DNA of 64,000 bases from Prevotellaceae bacterium (GTDB lineage: Bacteria > Bacteroidota > Bacteroidia > Bacteroidales > Paludibacteraceae). The notes beneath the pieces were generated by a model. That model did not search any database, was not told where the DNA came from, and saw only the letters and a list, made by a program, of their open reading frames with translations. The DNA lies in the NCBI GenBank assembly GCA_031270065.1, contig JAISYF010000082.1:1-64000 (forward strand), given 5' to 3'. Each line of letters opens with the position of its first letter. Positions within the stretch are counted from its first letter, which is position 1. Made by a program: the position numbers and the translations under genes. Below are positions 40,201 through 47,956 of the stretch, one piece after another.

Positions 40201-41833
40201 ATTTACCGTTGAAACCGCTGCAAAAGTAAAAAATGGACACCTTAAAATAGGCTATTTGCACTCGGATTTTTACTTTGAAGATTCTATTGTGTTAAAAAAA
40301 GACTCTATCCTTTTCCGTAAAATTCCTGTGCTTGACGCAGAAGGAAACAAAGGAATGTTGAACGGGTATGTAGCCTACAAATATTTCAACGATATTAACT
40401 ATCATATTGATTTACAGAGCAATAAGATGTTAATTTTTAATACGAAAAAAGGTGGCGAACTGCCGTTTTGGGGCAAAGGCTATGCGACGGGAACGGGCTT
40501 GATTGCAGGAGATGAAAATCAGACAAATATTTCGTGCAATGTTACAAGCGAACCAAACACGAAAGTTTATATTCCGCTTGATAATTTTAACAGCGTTACC
40601 TCAAACGATTTTATAACATTTGTTAATAAAAATGAGCCTGAAACGCCCGTTATTATTAAAAAAACAGAAGAAAAATTAAATAATCGAAATAACAAAAAAA
40701 GTTCAAGTCTTACGACAAATATTGTGATAAACGTTACTCCCACAGCCGAAGTACAGTTGATAATGGACTCGCGGGCAGGCGACAAAATCAACGCGGCTGG
40801 TGATGGAAATGTGCGCATAGTTTATGACGAAAAAACTGACGAATTTAAAATGTTCGGCAACTATAACTTGCTGGAAGGCAAATACTTATTCACTTTGCAG
40901 GACGCAATACGCAGGGAATTTAGGATTTTAGAAGGCTCGTCTTTGCAATGGAACGGCGCACCGTCAAATCCAACTATCAACATAAATGCTGTGTATCAGG
41001 TAGATGCGCCGCTAACCGACCTGTTTGACGATGCAATCCTCAGCAAATCGAACAGAAAAAACGTGCCTGTAAATTGCTTGCTAAATTTGAGCGGAAACCT
41101 GTTGCAGCCTGTTATAGATTTTGATTTGAATTTGCCGAACTCTGACGACGAACTAAACCGCGCTCTAAAAAATATTGTCAATACAGAGGAAATGATGAAC
41201 CGCGAAATCATTTACCTGCTTGCCTTTGGGCATTTTTACCGCCCCGAATATATGAACTCCAACACCAACAGCACAAGTATTGCAATGCAAAATGAGGCTA
41301 TTTCGGTGGTTACCTCAACTATTTCACAGCAGTTGAACACAATGGCATCGCAACTTTTTGACAACTGGAATTTTGGTGTAAATCTGCGGTTTGATGACGC
41401 AAATTCTACTTCAAATGACCGCAAATACAACAATGAATACAGCGTTTTGCTTAACTACGCGCCGAATAATCGACTTTCAATCACAAGCAATGTAGGTTAT
41501 CGAGACGATAAAACTTCGTCTGACGGCAGCGGAGAGCAAACAGGAAATTCAAACCAAATGAACAACTATATTCTTGATTTTGAACTTGAATATAAACTAA
41601 TTCAGTCGGGCAAACTTAGCGCGAAAGCCTACAACCGCACCAACAATTATGATAACAACACCGATATTAGAAACGACAACAATATGCCATACACTCAGGG
41701 CATCGGTTTGGTTTATCGAGAAAGTTTCAACTCGCTCAAAGAACTTTCCGCCTCTTGGAAAAAGAACCGAGAAGAGCGTAAAGCAGCAAAAAAACTGAAA
41801 AAAGAGGAAAAAGCAGCAAAAAAACAAAAATAA
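37205..41833 (+). CDS. TamB-like translocation/assembly protein (AsmA superfamily)
   Basis: 1542 residues. A single N-terminal membrane helix (about 12-32) is followed by a very long beta-rich groove typical of AsmA/TamB bridge proteins that span the periplasm and move lipids or help outer-membrane protein assembly. N-terminal signature: LSETLQTEVKIGHIDLRYFN and FLIKDHSGDTLIAAKRLDGD. The DUF490/TamB domain occupies about 1130-1470 (EFKMFGNYNLLEGKYLFTLQ, REIIYLLAFGHFYRPEYMN). The C-terminus is a Lys/Ala-rich tail (KKLKKEEKAAKKQK). Size fits Bacteroidota TamB proteins. Confidence 0.9.
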   Translation: MSKNKKKFLKIVFFSAGTMVFLLVLPFILLSINPIQNFVAQKVIENLSETLQTEVKIGHIDLRYFNTLSIEDFLIKDHSGDTLIAAKRLDGDFSLLKLFKKRVEIQDITLKNTQINLFVDTTGMLNAEFLKILFEKKENEKQSVFVFQIDDIQIINSSFSFKNEQKIAEIAGQVRNDKEKKSKGKTCKKFNPADIFLSNINTRISISEIADKSFAGKIKTLSFSERCGLVLKNFATDFSLNDSIFRITKTKIQFEQSEILLDSILLTYNGLDAIKTNFEKTGIETSVFLAKLKGSDFAPFAPRLANIKDDITLRIRLLGSVENLIIERLEINIGDRLVFSGNAQAAGLPDLQHTFVFASINNLHSTMINIQDFASQILRKPIVFPKELLGLKKVSYKGKISGYVGNLSLLGLLTTGIGSIKTDLAILSNNHFQDMVIEGNINTSGLDLAAVSADKSGLGKIILNADATVRTGKNVPFESKIKAQIKSFVFKNYNYNNLIINGNLSKNTFEGKASIDDENGKLNFYGLVNLDKNNSQFHFNASVSDFKPNKLNLIKNYPDLNLAFRVNADFQGNKIDSIRGQVVLDSVFVRNNGLFRIDKLAVFSKPQSENQMLVVESDLINGSLSGNYSLKSLPKDFIDVAANYMPILKNLQKSDNEPIKRNIFAFDFEVEPLQPLCEVLGFGVTTISQTTMSGFYNGNIQRFNAEIDIPKMKNGGTVFNGTNLHCYNEDKNIKLYISSMPVLKTDSVSLIFKAAFANDNIQTLLLWKNSNKKAIFAGEFLAKSHLFKEKDSIMLSSNILPTQIVLKNNILNLKKSNITTNFNWIDVKDFAISGKKQDIFINGRASKSINDHIFVDIENFDLSFIDNFMRKDVKVSFGGLVSGKVDISRAFQQPIIEAKAQSPQFIFNNAIMGNADVTSHFDLARNCLVFNGIVTENTLDTVGILKGEYHFKRDSLDIIGDGRNLNLGFIHKFTEKIIDELDGRGTGIVHIIGLTKKRQFTVETAAKVKNGHLKIGYLHSDFYFEDSIVLKKDSILFRKIPVLDAEGNKGMLNGYVAYKYFNDINYHIDLQSNKMLIFNTKKGGELPFWGKGYATGTGLIAGDENQTNISCNVTSEPNTKVYIPLDNFNSVTSNDFITFVNKNEPETPVIIKKTEEKLNNRNNKKSSSLTTNIVINVTPTAEVQLIMDSRAGDKINAAGDGNVRIVYDEKTDEFKMFGNYNLLEGKYLFTLQDAIRREFRILEGSSLQWNGAPSNPTININAVYQVDAPLTDLFDDAILSKSNRKNVPVNCLLNLSGNLLQPVIDFDLNLPNSDDELNRALKNIVNTEEMMNREIIYLLAFGHFYRPEYMNSNTNSTSIAMQNEAISVVTSTISQQLNTMASQLFDNWNFGVNLRFDDANSTSNDRKYNNEYSVLLNYAPNNRLSITSNVGYRDDKTSSDGSGEQTGNSNQMNNYILDFELEYKLIQSGKLSAKAYNRTNNYDNNTDIRNDNNMPYTQGIGLVYRESFNSLKELSASWKKNREERKAAKKLKKEEKAAKKQK

Positions 41834-41857
41834 ATTCTTTAATCAAAAAAAAAATAT

Positions 41858-41865
41858 TACATTTG
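41858..41865 (+). promoter_or_regulatory. Promoter -7 box of the Omp28-like gene
   Basis: TACATTTG, about 120 bases upstream of the ATG at 41985, giving a long leader. Confidence 0.45.
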
Positions 41866-41889
41866 CAGTAAATTTTTAACAGGGAAAAA

Positions 41890-41984
41890 AACATGAAACA
41901 TACACGAATTGAAAATGAAAAATACAGCCCACCAACTTTCAACTTTTATTCGTGTGGTTAGTGCTTAAAAATAAATTTTAAAAT
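41890..41984 (+). promoter_or_regulatory. Structured leader shared with ridA
   Basis: ACACGAATTGAAAATGAAA and TTTCAACTTTTATTCGTGT form an imperfect hairpin of about 17 pairs. From CAACTTTCAACTTTTATTCG to the start codon it matches the ridA leader with about seven differences. Confidence 0.5.
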
Positions 41985-42785
41985 ATGAAAAAACTATTTT
42001 TCTTAACAATAATTTCAGCGTTAATATTAGGGTGCGACACGATACCCGAAGGCAAAAGAACGCAGCCGACAGATTTGTCAAGTTTCAAAAAGGGTGTGTT
42101 GCTGTTCGATTTTACGGGTTGGAGTTGCACGAATTGCCCCGATGCAGCGCGGATTGCACACGATTTGCAGCAGACAGCGGGCGAAAGGCTTATGGTGGTG
42201 TCGCTGCACCCGTACAACAGCCATTGGACTGAGCCGAAAGCCAGCGCACTTGACCTGCGCAGCAATGCAGCAACCGAATATTTTAAATTTTTCGGCGAGC
42301 CTACAGCATTCCCAATCGGCGCGGTAGATTTTGTACAATACAAAGATAAACTGCTCATTGACAGGGTTTTTTGGACTTCGGCGATTGCGCAGAGAATAAC
42401 GCAGGAAAAACCTTTGGAGTTGAAAATTTCGGCAAATTTTGATGAACAAACGCAAAAAATTGTTATCAATTCAAAAATTTCCGCCAAAGAGGAAACTTCG
42501 GAAAATTACAGCCTGATTTTGTTGATTACTGAAAGTAAACTTATTGGCGCGCAAATGAACGGCGGCTCCGTGGTGTCCGATTACGAACATAACCACGTTC
42601 TCCGCGATGCGATAAACGGAGTTTGGGGCGAGCCTTTTTCCGCGCCCGCAAAAGATAATTATATCGAAAAAATTGCTGAATATCAACCAGATAGCAGTTG
42701 GATTTTGCAAAATTGCGAAATTGTCGGCGTCATAATTAATACGCAAACAAAAGAGGCTATTACGGCTGTTGGCATGAAAATATAA
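41985..42785 (+). CDS. Omp28-related lipoprotein with thioredoxin-like fold
   Basis: 266 residues. Signal peptide with lipobox ISALILGCDT (Cys 17). The thioredoxin-like part has LLFDFTGWSCTNCPDAARIA with a CTNC redox-type motif and MVVSLHPYNSHWT, as in Omp28 of Porphyromonas. The C-terminal domain (about 150-266) is beta-rich with ISAKEETSENYSLILLITES and YEHNHVLRDAINGVWGEPFS. Located in the outer membrane in related species. Ends two bases before the convergent coaC stop. Confidence 0.85.
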   Translation: MKKLFFLTIISALILGCDTIPEGKRTQPTDLSSFKKGVLLFDFTGWSCTNCPDAARIAHDLQQTAGERLMVVSLHPYNSHWTEPKASALDLRSNAATEYFKFFGEPTAFPIGAVDFVQYKDKLLIDRVFWTSAIAQRITQEKPLELKISANFDEQTQKIVINSKISAKEETSENYSLILLITESKLIGAQMNGGSVVSDYEHNHVLRDAINGVWGEPFSAPAKDNYIEKIAEYQPDSSWILQNCEIVGVIINTQTKEAITAVGMKI

Positions 42786-42786
42786 A

Positions 42787-43332
42787 TCATTCCTCAAAAA
42801 AATCATTCAAAAACGCGACAATATTTTCGGGCTCTTCCATACGTCCTTTTCCTGTTGTTCCGCAAGCGAGTTCGCCGTAAGCGGGTTCGATAAACTGCAC
42901 TCCGATTGCCTGCAACTGCCGCATATTGCGTTGAACAATAGCATGTTCGTACATTTTATTGTTCATTGCCGGGGCAACAAAAACGGGCTTGTCGAATGCC
43001 AAAAAAAGCGTTGAGAGCGCGTCATCGGCTATTCCGCAAGCAAATTTTCCGATAATATTTGCCGTAGCAGGCGCAACGAGCAAAAAATCGCCCCAATCGG
43101 CGTGCGAAATATGTTCGGGGTTGAAATTGCCAATCGGCTCAAAAACCTCGTAATAAATATTGTTGCGCGACACTGTTTGCAGCGACACTGGCGTAACAAA
43201 CTGCAACGCATTTTTAGTTGCAACAACTTTCACTTCCGCACCTTCGGCTGCAAGTTGCCGTATCAGTTCGGGCGTTTTGTAGGCGGCAATTCCGCCCGAA
43301 ATTCCAAGTAAGATTTTTTTTCCTGTAAGCAT
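42787..43332 (-). CDS. coaC: Phosphopantothenoylcysteine decarboxylase, stand-alone CoaC
   Basis: FMN-dependent decarboxylation of 4'-phosphopantothenoylcysteine in CoA synthesis. 181 residues, HFCD family: KKILLGISGGIAAYKTPELI, the active-site His in EHISHADWGDFLLVAPATAN, NIIGKFACGIADDALSTLFL, the PxMNxxM motif in VAPAMNNKMYEHA and the conserved Cys in GELACGTTGKGRM. It stops at the domain boundary where fused CoaBC would continue into the ligase; that ligase is at 26506-27162. The substrate-recognition Cys and the dimer motifs are intact, so both halves are likely functional. Promoter TAACTTTG about 165 bases upstream, separated by a palindrome-family repeat. Confidence 0.93.
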   Translation of the reverse strand: MLTGKKILLGISGGIAAYKTPELIRQLAAEGAEVKVVATKNALQFVTPVSLQTVSRNNIYYEVFEPIGNFNPEHISHADWGDFLLVAPATANIIGKFACGIADDALSTLFLAFDKPVFVAPAMNNKMYEHAIVQRNMRQLQAIGVQFIEPAYGELACGTTGKGRMEEPENIVAFLNDFFEE

Positions 43333-43343
43333 GTAATTTGATG

Positions 43344-43502
43344 AATTGAGAATTGAGAATTGAGAATTGAGAATTTAAATTTCAAATATTAAAATTATTT
43401 GGACTAAATCAAATCTTCAAATTATCAAATCCTCAAATTGCATTTTTGCATTTTCAAATTCTCAAATTTTCAAATCCTCAAATAAATTTTTCTGCAAAGT
43501 TA
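43344..43502 (-). repeat. coaC leader: AATTGAGA tandem array, repeat copy R8 and promoter
   Basis: Four tandem GAATTGA units (43344-43375) are followed by CAAATCTTCAAATTATCAAA-type words to 43484. A minus-strand TAACTTTG box lies at 43502-43495, so the repeats would be transcribed as the coaC leader. Confidence 0.6.
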
Positions 43503-43571
43503 CAAAAAAAATCGCAATTTATAATTTTTTCCTTCGGTCAAGAATATATTGCATAATCTATAATTATTTAG

Positions 43572-43579
43572 TACTTTTG
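43572..43579 (+). promoter_or_regulatory. ruvC promoter -7 box, very close to the start
   Basis: TACTTTTG ends eight bases before the ruvC ATG, which would give a nearly leaderless mRNA. Confidence 0.45.
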
Positions 43580-43587
43580 CGCAAAAT

Positions 43588-44148
43588 ATGGAAAAAGAAC
43601 GTATAATTTTGGGAATTGACCCTGGAACAACCATAATGGGTTACGGCGTTTTGCGGGTTATAAATCGGAAAGCGGAATATGTTGCGCTGGGGATTATTAA
43701 CCTTAAAAGCATTAAAAATCACTATCTTACACTCAAAAAAGTGTTTGAGGAAGTTACACTTTTGATTGAAAAATATCTGCCCGATGAGTTGGCGGTTGAG
43801 GCTCCGTTTTTTGAAAAAAATGTACAATCGATGCTCAAACTCGGCAGGGCGCAGGGCGTTGCGATAACGGCTGCAATCACGCACGACATTCCGATTGCCG
43901 AATATGCGCCGCTGAAAATCAAAATGGCGATAACAGGACAAGGCAGGGCGTCAAAAGAGCAGGTTGCCAATATGCTGTGCAGGATTCTGAAAATTTCCGT
44001 ATCCGATTTGCCGAAAGAACTCGACGCTACTGACGGCTTGGCAGCGGCGTACTGCCATTTTCTGCAAACAAACAGCGTTGTTTCCTCTGCAAAATATAAA
44101 AATTGGAAAGATTTTGTTGGAAAAAACAAAAAGAAAATTAAAAACTAA
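43588..44148 (+). CDS. ruvC: Holliday junction endonuclease RuvC
   Basis: Resolves Holliday junctions with RuvAB in recombination repair. 186 residues, RNase H-like fold. Acidic catalytic residues are visible: Asp in ILGIDPGTTIMGYGV, Glu in ELAVEAPFFEKNVQSMLKLG and the C-terminal pair in ELDATDGLAAAYCH. NVQSMLKLGRAQGVAI is the family signature. Intact and of normal length. Confidence 0.96.
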   Translation: MEKERIILGIDPGTTIMGYGVLRVINRKAEYVALGIINLKSIKNHYLTLKKVFEEVTLLIEKYLPDELAVEAPFFEKNVQSMLKLGRAQGVAITAAITHDIPIAEYAPLKIKMAITGQGRASKEQVANMLCRILKISVSDLPKELDATDGLAAAYCHFLQTNSVVSSAKYKNWKDFVGKNKKKIKN

Positions 44149-44168
44149 AAGTTAAAAGTACAAAAATT

Positions 44169-44342
44169 CAATTTGAAAATTTGAGGATTTGAAAATACAA
44201 AAATTCAAAAATACAATTTGAAAATTTAATTTGAGAATTTGAATATTTTTGGATTTTAATTTCAAATTTTCAAATTTTCAAATCGAATCCTCAAATCCTC
44301 AAATTTTCAAATTAATAATTAATAATTCATAATTTATAATTT
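44169..44342. repeat. Palindromic intergenic repeat, copy R4
   Basis: CAATTTGAAAATTTGAGGAT words at the left, GGATTTTAATTTCAAATTTT in the middle and TCCTCAAATTTTCAAATTAA at the right, between ruvC and the next promoter. Confidence 0.8.
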
Positions 44343-44361
44343 ATAATTTAATTTTTTTTTA

Positions 44362-44369
44362 TACCTTTG
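44362..44369 (+). promoter_or_regulatory. Promoter -7 box of TPR membrane protein gene
   Basis: TACCTTTG followed by CAG, 40 bases before the ATG at 44409. Confidence 0.6.
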
Positions 44370-44408
44370 CAGCCCGAAAAATTTTATTAAAAATCATATT
44401 AAACAGAT

Positions 44409-45113
44409 ATGGCAGACAACAAAAAAACTCTTAAAACTCTTAAAACAGAGGAAAAAGCAGGGGAATTTATTTCTAAGACGGAAAAATTCTTTGAAGAAAA
44501 TCAAAAAACTGTTTATTACGTGCTAATTGGCGTACTTGTGGCGGTTGTTTTGGTAATTTTTGGTTATAATTACTTTCGCGGTACAGAAAAACGTTTCTTT
44601 TTTACGCCGCAAAGCGTTACCGCCTCAGAAAAATTGGTTTGGTGCGAGCAGACTTTTGCGCGCGATTCATTCCAACTTGCGCTTGACGGAGACGGAATTA
44701 ACGATGGTTATGCTCAAATCGCGGCGTCTTACCCGCTGACAAAGGCGAAAAATGAGGCTGCTCTTGGCGCGGCTACTTGCAGTTTCTATCTCGGCAGGTT
44801 CGACGAGGCTATCGACTACGCAAAAAAATTTACAAAAGGTTCAAACACCTTTTCGCCTGTTGCAATCGGACTTATTGGCGATTGTTACGTTGAAAAAGGA
44901 GAGTTGAAAGAGGCTGCGAAATATTTTGACAAAGCGGCGTCTTACAAAAACGAGGCTCTTGCACCACACTTTTTGAAAAAAGCGGCAGACATTTATCTGT
45001 TCTCTTTGAACGACAGTAAAAAGGCTTTGGAGTATTATCAGACTATCAAAGATAAATATTTTTCGAGCCGTCAGGCAGCCGATATTGACAAATTTATTGA
45101 GTTAGCAAAATAA
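44409..45113 (+). CDS. Membrane-anchored tetratricopeptide protein (YfgM-like)
   Basis: 234 residues. Cytosolic N-terminus rich in Lys, one membrane helix (about 36-57, YYVLIGVLVAVVLVIFGYN), then a periplasmic TPR domain with units such as AAATCSFYLGRFDEAIDYAK and KEAAKYFDKAASYKNEAL. Topology and length are like YfgM/TPR_21 proteins that assist envelope protein folding. Function inferred only from architecture. Followed by a strong intrinsic terminator. Confidence 0.8.
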   Translation: MADNKKTLKTLKTEEKAGEFISKTEKFFEENQKTVYYVLIGVLVAVVLVIFGYNYFRGTEKRFFFTPQSVTASEKLVWCEQTFARDSFQLALDGDGINDGYAQIAASYPLTKAKNEAALGAATCSFYLGRFDEAIDYAKKFTKGSNTFSPVAIGLIGDCYVEKGELKEAAKYFDKAASYKNEALAPHFLKKAADIYLFSLNDSKKALEYYQTIKDKYFSSRQAADIDKFIELAK

Positions 45114-45142
45114 TTTTTTTTTTTGCAGAACAAAAAATTAAG

Positions 45143-45190
45143 AGCCAAGAGTCAAGACCTTTTTCGTCTTGTTTCTTGGCTTTTGTTTCT
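45143..45190 (+). terminator. Intrinsic terminator
   Basis: 16-bp stem with two mismatches (AGCCAAGAGTCAAGAC / GTCTTGTTTCTTGGCT) around CTTTTTC, followed by TTTGTTT. It overlaps the N-terminal extension of ORF 45123, which supports the later start of that gene. Confidence 0.75.
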
Positions 45191-45203
45191 AAAATCTAAA
45201 AAA

Positions 45204-46742
45204 ATGACTGAAATTCAACTGATTCTCTCGCCCGAACAGGCTGCCGATGCTGATTTTATAAAGCAAAAATCGGCAACGGTTTTAAATGTGCCTGCAAACG
45301 ACATTTCACACGTTCAAATTATAAAAAAATCGATTGATGCGCGCGGGCGTTATCCTCTTGTGTTGCTGAAAGTCGGTGTTTTTGTGGGCGAAATTCCGCA
45401 ATACAAATACGAAAATTTGTTTCAATATAATAATGTATCGGGCAAAGAGCAGGTTGTGATTGTGGGCGGCGGTCCTGCGGGGCTCTTTGCTGCGCTGCGG
45501 TTGATAGAACGCGGCTTTTGTCCGCTGATTTTGGAGCGCGGTAAAGACATTCACGAGAGGAAAAAAGATATTGCACAACTCAATAGAAATCAGGCACTTA
45601 ACGAGGATTCCAACTACTGTTTCGGCGAGGGAGGCGCAGGCGCGTTTTCTGACGGCAAACTTTTTTCCCGCTCAAAAAAGCGCGGAAATATGCAGCGAAT
45701 TTTAGAAATTTTTCACTGTCACGGCGCGCAAGACGAGATTTTGTACGAGACGCACCCGCATATCGGCACTGACAAACTGCCGCAAGTGGTGGAAAACATT
45801 CGCAAAACCATTACCGATTGTGGAGGACAAGTAATTTTTAACGCAAAAGTAGTTGATTTGCTGCTCAATAATGCAAAAATTGAGGGCGTAAAAACCGCTG
45901 ACGGACAAATTTTTAAGGCGAAATCTGTAATTCTCGCCACAGGACATTCCGCTCGAGATATTTATGAACTGCTTGATAATAAAGGGATTACATTGCAGGA
46001 AAAGGGGTTTGCTGTCGGCGTGCGCGTGGAACACCCGCAGGAGTTGATAGATGAAATTCAATATTCGCACCATAAAAACAGATTTTTGCCCGCAGCATCG
46101 TATAACCTTGTAAATCAGGTAGATGAACGCGGCGTGTATTCGTTTTGTATGTGTCCGGGCGGAATAATTGTGCCGTCTGCAACGCATCAAAAGCAGATTG
46201 TGGTTAATGGAATGTCGTCTTCAAAACGCAATTCTCCGTTTGCAAATTCGGGTATCGTGGTGGAAATTCAACATGAGGATTTGGCTGATTATCAACGTTT
46301 TGGCACACTTGCAGGGCTGCATTTTCAGCAATATTTAGAAAATCTTGCGTTTGTAAATAACGGCGGAAAATTCCAGACCGCTCCCGCGCAGCGTTTAACC
46401 GATTTTGTGAGGAACAAACTTTCCACCGATTTGCCCGAATGTTCCTATTTGCCGCAAATTATCTCGTCTCCGCTGCATTTTTGGCTGCCGAAAATGGTCG
46501 GAAAACGCTTACAACGCAGCTTTCAACTTTTCGACAAGCGAATGAAAGGATTTGTTACCAACGAGGCGGTAATGCTCGGCGTAGAAACGCGCACCTCGTC
46601 GCCAATCCGCATAATCCGCGACAACGAAACTCTGCAACACCCTCAAATTCAAGGACTTTACCCTTGCGGTGAAGGCGCAGGATACTCAGGCGGCATTACC
46701 TCGTCTGCAATTGACGGTGAAAGAGCGGCGGAAATGATTTAG
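45204..46742 (+). CDS. FAD-dependent dehydrogenase (NAD(P)/FAD oxidoreductase)
   Basis: 512 residues from the ATG at 45204 (MTEIQLILSPEQAADADFIK); the 27 earlier codons in the track lie in a terminator hairpin. A small N-terminal domain (about 1-85) is followed by the FAD-binding GxGxxG in VVIVGGGPAGLFAALRLIER and the long signature SNYCFGEGGAGAFSDGKLFS. Later motifs are VILATGHSARDIYELL and a C-terminal LYPCGEGAGYSGGITSSAID. This is the family of 'uncharacterised FAD-dependent dehydrogenases' (COG2509). Physiological substrate unknown. Confidence 0.9.
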   Translation: MTEIQLILSPEQAADADFIKQKSATVLNVPANDISHVQIIKKSIDARGRYPLVLLKVGVFVGEIPQYKYENLFQYNNVSGKEQVVIVGGGPAGLFAALRLIERGFCPLILERGKDIHERKKDIAQLNRNQALNEDSNYCFGEGGAGAFSDGKLFSRSKKRGNMQRILEIFHCHGAQDEILYETHPHIGTDKLPQVVENIRKTITDCGGQVIFNAKVVDLLLNNAKIEGVKTADGQIFKAKSVILATGHSARDIYELLDNKGITLQEKGFAVGVRVEHPQELIDEIQYSHHKNRFLPAASYNLVNQVDERGVYSFCMCPGGIIVPSATHQKQIVVNGMSSSKRNSPFANSGIVVEIQHEDLADYQRFGTLAGLHFQQYLENLAFVNNGGKFQTAPAQRLTDFVRNKLSTDLPECSYLPQIISSPLHFWLPKMVGKRLQRSFQLFDKRMKGFVTNEAVMLGVETRTSSPIRIIRDNETLQHPQIQGLYPCGEGAGYSGGITSSAIDGERAAEMI

Positions 46743-46769
46743 ATTTTAACTAAAAAATAAAAAAAAAAT

Positions 46770-47771
46770 ATGAATTTTAATCTGAAAATATTATTAGCCA
46801 TATCTATTTTTGCTGCATTTTTTTCTTGCAAAAAAATAGAAAAAACGGCTGTGAGCGGTGGAAAAATTGTTTATAAGAGCGAAAATTTGCCGCTGAAAAA
46901 TGCTCGTTGCGAAAATTTTGGAGCAGAACAGGAGAGCGGCTTAAAAACTCTGCACCTGTTTTTTCACTCCTCAACAATCACAATGAATGAAGATGAAACC
47001 AAAGGCACAGGAACAATTCTTGCACTCGAAATAATCTCATTATCAGATACTTTGCAAAATTCGGTTTATCAAATTTCAGAAAATTTTGAAGACAAAACCA
47101 TTTCCAAAGAGAATTCCTACCTAACCATTATTTCCAAAGAAGACACCATAACTATCAGTCTTTCAGACGGTTACTTTAATATTGAAAATGATAATGAATT
47201 GAGCAAAAAATTCAGTTTTCATTTTATTTCCGAAAATGGCGACTCTATTTCCGGTAATTTTCGCGGCGCGGTATCATACAATTTGCTTTATGATATGCCG
47301 CAAGTGGCTGTTTTTCAGATTGATACGGTAAATTATGCAATCCAAAAAGGCAATATGTTTCGTTGGGGAAAAATTCTTGACAAAAATCTTTTTTACTACG
47401 AAATTTTGTTTTATTCCACAAATTTGCGCCGAACAGACGCAGGCAAAATCAAGAGCGGCTTTGAACTTGTGCTTGGAATGCACTCATTATCAAGTGATTA
47501 TCCACAAAACGGCGTTTATCTTGTTTCCCGCACCTACGAAAACAACACTTTACTTGGCGGCGAAAAAATCGGAAATGCAAACTGGGGCACACTCTGGAAT
47601 TTTTACACAAATGGCTCTGCCTCAAAGCGAAGCATTGTTGTTTCGGGCGATGTGAATTTTGAACGCGATGGCGATAATTTTAAAATCTCGCTCAACCTTA
47701 AAGATATGGAAAATAACACAATAACAGGCGAGTATGACGGCGAACTGAAAATTACAGATTACGATTTGTGA
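46770..47771 (+). CDS. Lipoprotein with internal duplication, unknown
   Basis: 333 residues. Lipobox SIFAAFFSCKK (Cys about 19). Two beta-rich halves look alike: ILALEIISLSDTLQNSVYQI... ending in GNFRGAVSY, and FELVLGMHSLSSDYPQNGVY... ending in GEYDGELKI. Probably a duplicated surface- or periplasm-facing domain. No family recognised. It starts 27 bases after the FAD enzyme gene and may share its transcript. Confidence 0.7.
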   Translation: MNFNLKILLAISIFAAFFSCKKIEKTAVSGGKIVYKSENLPLKNARCENFGAEQESGLKTLHLFFHSSTITMNEDETKGTGTILALEIISLSDTLQNSVYQISENFEDKTISKENSYLTIISKEDTITISLSDGYFNIENDNELSKKFSFHFISENGDSISGNFRGAVSYNLLYDMPQVAVFQIDTVNYAIQKGNMFRWGKILDKNLFYYEILFYSTNLRRTDAGKIKSGFELVLGMHSLSSDYPQNGVYLVSRTYENNTLLGGEKIGNANWGTLWNFYTNGSASKRSIVVSGDVNFERDGDNFKISLNLKDMENNTITGEYDGELKITDYDL

Positions 47772-47779
47772 ACAGATAA

Positions 47780-47916
47780 GGCTGTTTCAAAAGTGTTTTT
47801 ATCTCACACAAAGTTCTCAAAGAGTTTTACGCAGAAAACGCAAAGCATTGATAATCAATATCAAAAACTTTGCGCTCTTTGTGTTTTTGCGTGAAAATGG
47901 AACTTTTGATACAGCC
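47780..47916. terminator. Long imperfect palindrome between convergent genes
   Basis: Outer arms GGCTGTTTCAAAAGTG and AACTTTTGATACAGCC pair at 14 of 16 positions. Inner arms around ACGCAGAAAACGCAAAG and CTTTGCGCTCTTTGTG also pair. It sits between the convergent lipoprotein and DUF4301 genes and probably ends both. Confidence 0.55.
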
Positions 47917-47956
47917 CCATAATTTTAAACCAATCACAAATTATAATTCTTAATTC

